Positions 6,479 to 13,650 of a DNA stretch of 13,650 nt are shown in pieces (the stretch's first letter is position 1; each line of letters begins with the position of its first letter). Source of the stretch: Christensenella sp. UBA1431. Its GTDB lineage: Bacteria > Bacillota > Clostridia > Christensenellales > UBA1431. The notes beneath the pieces are model-generated. The model worked only from the letters and a program-made list of their open reading frames with translations. It was not told the DNA's origin and made no database searches. The position numbers and the translations under genes were made by a program. The stretch covers positions 5,215 to 18,864 of the forward strand of contig DCTV01000077.1 of the NCBI GenBank assembly GCA_002329665.1, given 5' to 3'.

Positions 6479-6982
6479 ATGAGCAAGACGGTGTGTATTG
6501 TGTGCACGGGGAACACCTGCCGGAGCCCCATGGCGGAGGGGCTGCTCAGGAAGCTGCTCAGGGAAGCGGGCGCGGAGGGCGTCAAGGTGTTTTCGGCCGG
6601 GACACGGGCTGCGGAGGGGCTGAACGCAGCATATGAAAGCCGGCAGGCGATGCGCGGGTACGGCGTGTCCCTGCGGGGGCACAGATCGGCCCAGCTCACC
6701 CGGGAAGCCATAAAGAGGGCGGACGTGATCCTGACGATGGAGGCAAGGCACATTGCCGAGGTGCTGGCCCTCGACAGGACCGCCGCGGGCAAGACGCACA
6801 CGCTGAAGGGGTTCGCCGCCGGCGTAAGCGGCATCCCCGGGGCAGACTGCGACGTGCGCGACCCTTACTCCCTGCCGCTGGACGCCTACCTCGCCTGCGC
6901 AAAGGAAATACTAGAACATCTTAAACGCGCCCTGCCCTTGCTGCTAAAGGAACTGGGGATACCAAAGAAACCGGAGAAATAG
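6479..6982 (+). CDS. ywlE: Low-molecular-weight phosphatase, probably protein arginine phosphatase (YwlE-like)
   Basis: A 167-residue cytosolic phosphatase with the LMW-PTP fold. The P-loop is CTGNTCRS: nucleophile C9 and R15 of C(X)5R. The general-acid aspartate is D128 in the DPY motif (128-130). At position 13 the loop has threonine where tyrosine phosphatases usually have isoleucine or leucine. In Bacillus YwlE this threonine selects phosphoarginine, so the enzyme probably reverses McsB-type protein arginine phosphorylation (known family feature, applied here by inference). No mcsB is in the window. The start at ATG 6479 has GGGAGGG (6466-6472) at 6 nt. It follows tsaC by 22 bp, the same tsaC-ywlE-rpiB neighbourhood seen in Bacillus. 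The GC-rich run of close genes ends here. Confidence 0.9.
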   Translation: MSKTVCIVCTGNTCRSPMAEGLLRKLLREAGAEGVKVFSAGTRAAEGLNAAYESRQAMRGYGVSLRGHRSAQLTREAIKRADVILTMEARHIAEVLALDRTAAGKTHTLKGFAAGVSGIPGADCDVRDPYSLPLDAYLACAKEILEHLKRALPLLLKELGIPKKPEK

Positions 6983-7183
6983 GGAAACGCCCAGAGAGCT
7001 CAATGGGTTGACGCCGGGAGAAAGAGTGGGTTAAACTAGATAAGTGCGGTTTTTGGGTGAAGGAGCACCAAGCATTGTGAAAATTATGTCATACAATGCT
7101 ATTGCATTGCTTGTTGATGCGTTTATAATTAACTACAGGGCAAAAAGGGGATATACCCCGTTTTCTGATGAAAGGGGAATACT
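6983..7183 (+). promoter_or_regulatory. AT-rich intergenic region with rpiB promoter
   Basis: This 201-bp gap is distinctly more AT-rich than its surroundings. The best promoter is TTGCAT (7102-7107), 16-bp spacer, TATAAT (7124-7129), placing the start about 50 bp before rpiB. A second, weaker candidate is TTGACG (7008-7013), 18-bp spacer, TAAACT (7032-7037). A small hairpin GGGG (7147-7150) / CCCC (7156-7159) with flanking A4/T4 (one bulged G) lies in the rpiB leader. AAAGGGG (7171-7177) is the rpiB ribosome binding site. No terminator for the preceding gene is apparent. A short frame from GTG 7077, preceded by AAGGAG (7060-7065), crosses this region and is discussed in the findings. Confidence 0.55.
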
Positions 7184-7624
7184 ATGCGAATCGCATTGGG
7201 ATCAGACCACGGTGGATTCGAACTCAAGCAGAACGTAATGGCTCATTTGGAGAAGAAGCAGATCGAGTTCAAGGATTTCGGCTGTTATTCTTCTGATTCG
7301 GTGGACTATCCGGATCTGGCCGTGCCTGTCGCAAACGCAGTGCTCAGCGGTGACTATGATTTGGGCATCCTGATCTGCGGCACGGGCATCGGCATTTCCA
7401 TTTCGGCCAACAAGATCAGAGGCATCCGCTGCGCCCTGTGTTCGGACACGTTTTCCGCGCACGCGACCCGCGAGCATAACGACGCGAACATCCTGGCCAT
7501 GGGCGGCCGGGTGGTCGGTACGGGCGTCGCGCTCGACATCGTGGACGCGTTCCTCGGCGCCGCATTCGAAGGCGGACGCCACCAGCGCCGCATCGAAAAG
7601 ATGATGGCGCTCGAAAACCTGTAA
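7184..7624 (+). CDS. rpiB: Ribose 5-phosphate isomerase B
   Basis: Interconverts ribose 5-phosphate and ribulose 5-phosphate in the pentose phosphate pathway; some family members act on allose or galactose 6-phosphates. 146 residues, the normal size. It starts MRIALGSDHGGFELK with the SDHGG motif (7-11). The catalytic cysteine is C65 in LICGTGIG and the ring-opening histidine is H98 in REHNDANI. NDAN and GGRVVG are also typical. The presence of Cys65 identifies RpiB rather than the LacA/LacB-type galactose isomerases. The ATG at 7184 follows AAAGGGG at 6 nt. It is probably transcribed from its own promoter in the AT-rich gap. The V-ATPase genes follow after 65 bp with no obvious terminator, so read-through from this promoter is possible. 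Confidence 0.96.
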   Translation: MRIALGSDHGGFELKQNVMAHLEKKQIEFKDFGCYSSDSVDYPDLAVPVANAVLSGDYDLGILICGTGIGISISANKIRGIRCALCSDTFSAHATREHNDANILAMGGRVVGTGVALDIVDAFLGAAFEGGRHQRRIEKMMALENL

Positions 7625-7644
7625 AGCAAGCCGACGGACAGACG

Positions 7645-7660
7645 CGCGCCGCTTGGCGCG
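7645..7660 (+). repeat. GC-rich hairpin in the rpiB-ntpF spacer
   Basis: A 6-bp stem CGCGCC (7645-7650) / GGCGCG (7655-7660) with a GCTT loop, 20 bp after rpiB. It lacks a T-run (TATACGATAA follows), so it does not look like an efficient intrinsic terminator. It could be a pause or RNA-processing site. No credible sigma-A promoter was found in this 65-bp spacer. Confidence 0.35.
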
Positions 7661-7689
7661 TATACGATAAGCGCAGGGGGGAAGCGAGG

Positions 7690-8001
7690 TTGAACAGCGA
7701 AGTCATCAAGGCAGTGCGCGAAGCCGAGGGCAAAGCGGACGAGATACTGAAGAACGCGCGCGTCCGCGCGAAGGAGATCAACGCCGAAGCGATCGCCGGG
7801 GCGGAAGCGGCCGCGGCAGCTGTCCATGCAGAGACGCGCCGGAAGGTGCAGGCCCTGTATGAAACGGCGCGCGCGCAGGCGCGGGAGGATGTGGCTCGTT
7901 TCATGGAAGCGAACCGCCAAGAGGGCGAGGCGCTCAAAGACGGCGCGAGGGCGCATCTGAACGAAGCGCGGGATTATATCATCGGAAGGATCGTGAAATA
8001 A
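7690..8001 (+). CDS. ntpF: V-type ATPase subunit F/H-like, peripheral stalk coiled coil (NtpF)
   Basis: A 103-residue protein rich in Ala, Glu, Lys and Arg, predicted to be one long helix (about 3-95) with no membrane segment. This is the pattern of the small peripheral-stalk subunit of bacterial and archaeal V/A-type ATPases, called NtpF in Enterococcus hirae, H in archaea and G in eukaryotes, which pairs with subunit E as a stator. The N-terminal EAEGKADEILKNARVRAKEI resembles that family. Low-complexity helices give weak alignments, so the strongest evidence is position: first gene of the operon, directly before the I subunit. The start is TTG at 7690 with a purine-rich GGGGGAAGCGAGG upstream. 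Its stop is 2 bp before ntpI. Confidence 0.82.
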   Translation: MNSEVIKAVREAEGKADEILKNARVRAKEINAEAIAGAEAAAAAVHAETRRKVQALYETARAQAREDVARFMEANRQEGEALKDGARAHLNEARDYIIGRIVK

Positions 8002-8003
8002 AC

Positions 8004-10449
<2,446 letters not shown>

Positions 10450-10476
10450 AAATCTGAGGTTTGGAGTAGCGATATA

Positions 10477-11070
10477 ATGAGCGGAGCCGATAAGATCATA
10501 GAAAAAATTTTAAGCGACGCCCGCAAGGCATCCGAGGACATCATCGCAAAAGCCCAGGCGAATGCGGAAGCGCTGGTCGCCAGGGCCAAAGCGGATGCAG
10601 AGAAGGAAGCGGCGGCGCAGTTGGAAAAAAGCGAGAAGGAAGCGCAGGACATCAAACGCCGCATGATGTCGGTGGCAGAGCTCGACGGGCGCAAACACCT
10701 CCTCTCCTGCAAGCAGCAGGTGATCGAAGAAGCGTTCGAAGCGGCGAAGCAGGCCCTTGAGTCGCTGGAAACGGAGCCCTACAGGGCCCTTGTGAAGCGG
10801 CTCATCCTCGAAAACGCGCAGGGCGGCGACGAGATCCTGTGCGCCGGGAAGGACGCCGCCGTGTTTTCCGGGGATTTTATCGCGGCGGTAAACGAAGAAC
10901 TCGGCGCGGCCCATAGGGGGAGCGTGCGCCTATCGGACGAGCGCGTCAACATTTCGGGCGGGTTCGTGCTGCGCAGCGAGACGATGGAGCGCAACTGTTC
11001 GTTCGAGGCGCTCCTTCGCATGGTGCGCGAGGAGGCGGAGCCCCGGGTGGCCGCCATACTCTTTGGGTAA
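10477..11070 (+). CDS. ntpE: V-type ATPase subunit E (peripheral stalk)
   Basis: A 197-residue soluble subunit that anchors the catalytic head to subunit I through the peripheral stalk with NtpF. The N-terminal third (about 3-65) is a long Ala/Glu/Lys helix suited to a coiled coil; the C-terminal part is a mixed domain ending in NISGGFVLRSETMERNCSFEALLRMVREE, the conserved end of E subunits that docks on the A/B hexamer. The ATG at 10477 has GGAG (10463-10466) at 10 nt. The gap to ntpK is 27 bp and to ntpC 12 bp, so it is within the same operon. Length is normal for the family. Confidence 0.93.
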   Translation: MSGADKIIEKILSDARKASEDIIAKAQANAEALVARAKADAEKEAAAQLEKSEKEAQDIKRRMMSVAELDGRKHLLSCKQQVIEEAFEAAKQALESLETEPYRALVKRLILENAQGGDEILCAGKDAAVFSGDFIAAVNEELGAAHRGSVRLSDERVNISGGFVLRSETMERNCSFEALLRMVREEAEPRVAAILFG

Positions 11071-11082
11071 CGGAGGTAACAT

Positions 11083-12105
11083 ATGCCACAGGCCAGCTAC
11101 ATATATGCGAATGCGCGCGTGGGCGTGGCGCAGACCCGGCTGCTGACACCCGAACGCGTCGAGAGGATGACGGAGGCCAAAGACGCATCAGAGGCGCTCA
11201 AGGTCCTGCAGGAAGCGGGTTACGGCGGGAACAGGGAAGTGAAAAGCGCGTTCGATTTTCAGCAGCTGATCGACGACGAGCTGAAGAAGGCCTACGATTT
11301 TATTTACGAGATCACGCCGGACAAGGACCTGACGGATCTTTTCCTCGTGCCGTTCGATTTCCATAACGTCAAGGCGCTGGTCAAGGGCCGGCTGCTTAGC
11401 GAGGAAGACGACGATACGCTGCTGTATCCGGTGGGGACCGTCCCTTATGACCGCCTGAAGGCAGGGGTACGCGACCGCGACTACAGATCGCTCCCCGGGC
11501 ACCTGGCCGAATTGCTCGAAGCGCTGGACCAGATGCTGGCCGGCAGGGTGGATCCGCAGGCCCTGGACACTTTCGTGGACCGGGCCATGTACCGCTATAT
11601 CATCGGCGTGCTCGATTCCCCGGACTTCGGGAAGCACCTGAAAAACGCGCCGTTCGTATCCGAATACTACCGCGCGCAGTGCGACCTGGCCAACGTGATA
11701 ACGTTCCTCAGGGCAAAAAAAGCCGGTTTGTCCCGCGAAGAATTCGCGGCGCTAATGATGCCGGAGCAGGACATCGGCAAAGCGCGGCTCCTCGAAGCGT
11801 TCGAACAGCCCCTAGAAACGGCGGCCCGGCATATCGGCGCGGATTCCCTGAACCCTTTGATTTCCCAGGGAATAGAAGAATACATGAAGACCGGGTCGAC
11901 GGCGCGGATGGAACGCCTGCGCGACGATTATCTGTTCGGGCTGGTAATGACGGGCAGGCACGATATATTCAAGATCGGGCCGGTGATCGGCTACCTGCTC
12001 GCGAGGGAACAGGAAGCGCGGGCCGTACGCCTTATTATGACCGCGAAGCTCAACCACATCCCGGGCGATGTGGTCCGGGAAAGGTTGCGTGAACTCTATG
12101 TCTAA
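11083..12105 (+). CDS. ntpC: V-type ATPase subunit C (d-subunit, central stalk adaptor)
   Basis: A 340-residue soluble, mostly helical subunit that couples the central axle to the K ring. It begins MPQASYIYANARVGVAQTRLLTPERVERM, matching the family pattern of a Y..ANARV start followed by a helix that registers on the ring. FDFHNVKALVKGRL (about 91-104) and the C-terminal IGYLLAREQEARAVRLIMTAKLN are diagnostic of NtpC/AtpC. No membrane segment or signal is seen. The ATG at 11083 follows a strong GGAGGT (11072-11077) at 5 nt. Its last 8 bases overlap the start of ntpG. Confidence 0.94.
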   Translation: MPQASYIYANARVGVAQTRLLTPERVERMTEAKDASEALKVLQEAGYGGNREVKSAFDFQQLIDDELKKAYDFIYEITPDKDLTDLFLVPFDFHNVKALVKGRLLSEEDDDTLLYPVGTVPYDRLKAGVRDRDYRSLPGHLAELLEALDQMLAGRVDPQALDTFVDRAMYRYIIGVLDSPDFGKHLKNAPFVSEYYRAQCDLANVITFLRAKKAGLSREEFAALMMPEQDIGKARLLEAFEQPLETAARHIGADSLNPLISQGIEEYMKTGSTARMERLRDDYLFGLVMTGRHDIFKIGPVIGYLLAREQEARAVRLIMTAKLNHIPGDVVRERLRELYV

Positions 12106-12418
12106 AGTTGCTGTGATCGGAGACAGGGACTCCATACTGGGATTCAAGGCGATAGGCCTTTCGGTATACCCCGTTACGGACCCCGACAAGGCGGTCGGCA
12201 TCATACACCGGCTGGCCAGGGACGGCTGCAGCGTGATCTTCATCACCGAGCAGGTGGCCGAACGGGTGAAGGAGACCATCGACAGATACAAGACGGCGCC
12301 TTACCCGGCGATCATCCCGATCCCCAACAACGAGGGGACGACGGGCTTCGGCCTTCGGGGCGTGCGGGCCAACGTGGAAAAGGCCATCGGCGCCGACATC
12401 ATATTCAGGGGACAGTAA
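12098..12418 (+). CDS. ntpG: V-type ATPase subunit F (NtpG)
   Basis: A 106-residue subunit that sits on the central stalk with subunit D and modulates ATP hydrolysis. It has the small Rossmann-like fold of the family, beginning MSKVAVIGDRDSILGFKAIGL, with IFITEQVAE (46-54) and a C-terminal PIPNNEGTTGFG block. The ATG at 12098 is chosen because it gives the conserved N-terminus; the frame extends ten codons upstream inside ntpC but those residues are not family-like. It overlaps the ntpC stop by 8 bases and has only a weak AAAGG upstream, so it is probably translationally coupled to ntpC. The name follows the E. hirae scheme, in which this subunit is G; archaeal naming uses F. Confidence 0.93.
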   Translation: MSKVAVIGDRDSILGFKAIGLSVYPVTDPDKAVGIIHRLARDGCSVIFITEQVAERVKETIDRYKTAPYPAIIPIPNNEGTTGFGLRGVRANVEKAIGADIIFRGQ

Positions 12419-12487
12419 CCGGTCCCGGCCGGACGTGCGGGCGGGAACGGACCAATAAGTTTGTGCAGGAAAGAGGTTAGATGCGTC
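12419..12487 (+). promoter_or_regulatory. Spacer between ntpG and ntpA with competing hairpins
   Basis: A 69-bp GC-rich spacer, the longest gap within the operon apart from none other above 52 bp. GTCCC (12422-12426) can pair upstream with GGGAC (12409-12413) across the ntpG stop, or GGTCC (12421-12425) can pair downstream with GGACC (12449-12453). There is no T-run, so termination is unlikely. GAGGT (12473-12477) is the ntpA ribosome binding site at 10 nt. It may be a site for mRNA processing or coupling between the stalk genes and the head genes. Confidence 0.35.
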
Positions 12488-13650
12488 ATGCAGGGTACGA
12501 TAGTCAAGGTATCCGGGCCACTGATCGTAGCGAGCGGCATGAAGGAGAGCAAGATCTACGACGTGGTCAGGGTGAGCGATAAGCGCCTTATCGGCGAGAT
12601 CATAGAATTGCGGGGCGACATGGCGTCCATCCAGGTATACGAGGAAACGGCGGGCCTGGGCCCCGGTGAACCGGTCGAGACCACGGGTGTGCCGCTGTCG
12701 GTGGAACTGGCCCCCGGCCTGATCGAATCGATCTTCGACGGCATCCAGCGCCCCCTGGACGTGATACGCGACCAGGTGGGCGACCGCATCACCCGCGGCG
12801 TCGAAGTCAGTGCGCTGGACCACGGGAAGAAGTGGGACTTCAAGCCTGTCGCCAACATCGGCGCCGAGGTCGTGGGGGGAGACGTGCTGGGTACCGTGCA
12901 GGAATCGGTGGTCGTGGAGCACAGGGTCATGGTTCCGCCCGGCCTGTCGGGACGCCTGACCTGGATCCATGCCGGCGAAGCCACTATCGATGACCCCATA
13001 GCGAAGCTGGTGGACGGAAACGGCGAAGAGCACGTCATCACGATGCTCCAGCGCTGGCCGGTGCGAATCGCCCGCCCGTACAAGGATAAGCTCGCCCCCA
13101 CCGAACCGATGATTACCGGACAGCGCGTCATCGACACGCTCTTCCCGGTGGCCAAAGGCGGCGTCGCGGCCGTGCCGGGGCCGTTCGGGTCGGGGAAGAC
13201 GGTCGTGCAGCACCAGCTCGCGAAATGGGCGGACGCGGAAATCATCGTGTACGTCGGCTGCGGCGAACGCGGCAACGAAATGACCGACGTTCTGCTCGAA
13301 TTCCCCGAGCTCAAAGACCCGAGAAGCGGCAAATCGCTGATGGAACGCACGGTACTGATCGCGAACACATCCGATATGCCTGTCGCGGCACGCGAAGCTT
13401 CGATATATACGGGAATCACCATCGCGGAGTATTTCCGCGATATGGGATATTCCGTGGCGATCATCGCTGATTCGACATCGCGCTGGGCGGAAGCGCTACG
13501 TGAAATGTCTGGGCGGCTTGAGGAGATGCCGGGCGAGGAAGGATATCCCGCTTATCTGACGTCGCGCCTGGCGCAGTTCTACGAGAGAGCGGGTATCGTT
13601 GTATGCAGCGGATCGGATAAACGTACGGGAGCGCTGACAGCAGTCGGAGC
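12488..13650 (+). CDS. ntpA: V-type ATPase catalytic subunit A, N-terminal two thirds (cut by window edge)
   Basis: The nucleotide-hydrolysing subunit of the A3B3 head. The frame is open from ATG 12488 to the window end, 387 residues of an expected 590 or so. It begins [18 protein letters not shown], the usual N-terminal barrel. The A-specific insertion (bulge) lies between about 110 and 200. The P-loop GPFGSGKT spans 231-238 with K237. [13 protein letters not shown] (257-269) carries the catalytic glutamate E260. [31 protein letters not shown] follows in the expected order, with no intein or frameshift in the visible part. The ribosome binding site is GAGGT (12473-12477). The ATG at 12481 is in another frame and too close to it. 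Subunits B and D are expected just past the right edge. Confidence 0.97.
   Translation, partial: MQGTIVKVSGPLIVASGMKESKIYDVVRVSDKRLIGEIIELRGDMASIQVYEETAGLGPGEPVETTGVPLSVELAPGLIESIFDGIQRPLDVIRDQVGDRITRGVEVSALDHGKKWDFKPVANIGAEVVGGDVLGTVQESVVVEHRVMVPPGLSGRLTWIHAGEATIDDPIAKLVDGNGEEHVITMLQRWPVRIARPYKDKLAPTEPMITGQRVIDTLFPVAKGGVAAVPGPFGSGKTVVQHQLAKWADAEIIVYVGCGERGNEMTDVLLEFPELKDPRSGKSLMERTVLIANTSDMPVAAREASIYTGITIAEYFRDMGYSVAIIADSTSRWAEALREMSGRLEEMPGEEGYPAYLTSRLAQFYERAGIVVCSGSDKRTGALTAVG

Noticed and set aside
5812..6834. A 340-codon minus-strand open frame opposite tsaC and ywlE
   Set aside because: The sense strand encodes two clear families with motifs intact. The antisense translation has no domain.
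7625..7689. A dedicated promoter for the V-ATPase operon in the rpiB-ntpF spacer
   Set aside because: TATACG and TACGAT resemble -10 boxes, but no -35 element lies at 16-18 bp and the region is GC-rich. Read-through from the rpiB promoter is a better reading of the sequence.
11679..12092. A 137-codon + strand frame inside ntpC
   Set aside because: It is out of frame with a complete subunit C gene, is Arg/Gly/Ala-rich and has no ribosome binding site. It is a shadow.
12050..13213. A 387-codon minus-strand open frame opposite ntpC, ntpG and ntpA
   Set aside because: It is antisense to three conserved genes, has no promoter or ribosome binding site, and its His/Arg/Asp-rich translation is typical of antisense shadows.

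Overview
The window is a GC-rich, gene-dense stretch of bacterial chromosome with every recognisable gene on the + strand. It looks like a Gram-positive bacterium of the Clostridia (Firmicutes), inferred from gene order: rho, rpmE, a DUF1385 membrane protein, prmC, prfA, a ZIP transporter, a Sua5-type tsaC, a YwlE-like phosphatase and rpiB form a block that I recall as typical of that group. TTG starts (1771, 2636, 7690) and strong Shine-Dalgarno sequences fit too. No species can be named from the sequence alone. No mobile element, CRISPR array, tRNA or rRNA was seen.

Layout. 1-289 is the C-terminal end of Rho, closed by a strong intrinsic terminator. 290-1262 is a single-gene unit encoding a DeoC-like class I aldolase, with its own promoter, a palindrome overlapping the -35 box, and a terminator. 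1403-1740 is rpmE (zinc-type ribosomal protein L31) with an extended -10 promoter and a terminator. 1771-6982 is a tightly packed run: DUF1385 protein, prmC (methyltransferase acting on release factors), prfA (release factor 1), ZIP metal transporter, long-form Sua5/TsaC (tRNA t6A synthesis) and an arginine-phosphatase-like LMW phosphatase. After a 201-bp AT-rich gap with a promoter comes rpiB (7184-7624). From 7690 to the right edge lies a V-type ATPase operon in the order F-I-K-E-C-G-A, the order of the Enterococcus hirae ntp operon; the catalytic A subunit is cut by the window edge.

How the genes work together. The left and middle parts are translation and termination housekeeping: RF1 and the enzyme that methylates its GGQ glutamine are adjacent, and t6A synthesis, L31 and Rho are nearby. 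The right part encodes a rotary ion pump. Subunits E and F (NtpF) form the peripheral stalk, I and K the membrane motor, C and G the central stalk, and A (with B, off the window) the ATP-hydrolysing head. The K subunit carries all residues known to bind Na+ in the E. hirae enzyme, so a sodium-motive machine is the best guess.

Nothing here is a clear new defence or mobile system. The points most worth a second look are the V-ATPase occupying the place where I recall related genomes carrying the F-ATPase operon, the Na+ signature, the AT-rich leader before ntpK, the operator-like palindrome before the aldolase gene, the structured rpmE-DUF1385 spacer, the uncharacterised DUF1385 membrane protein, and an altered metal-site residue in the ZIP transporter.
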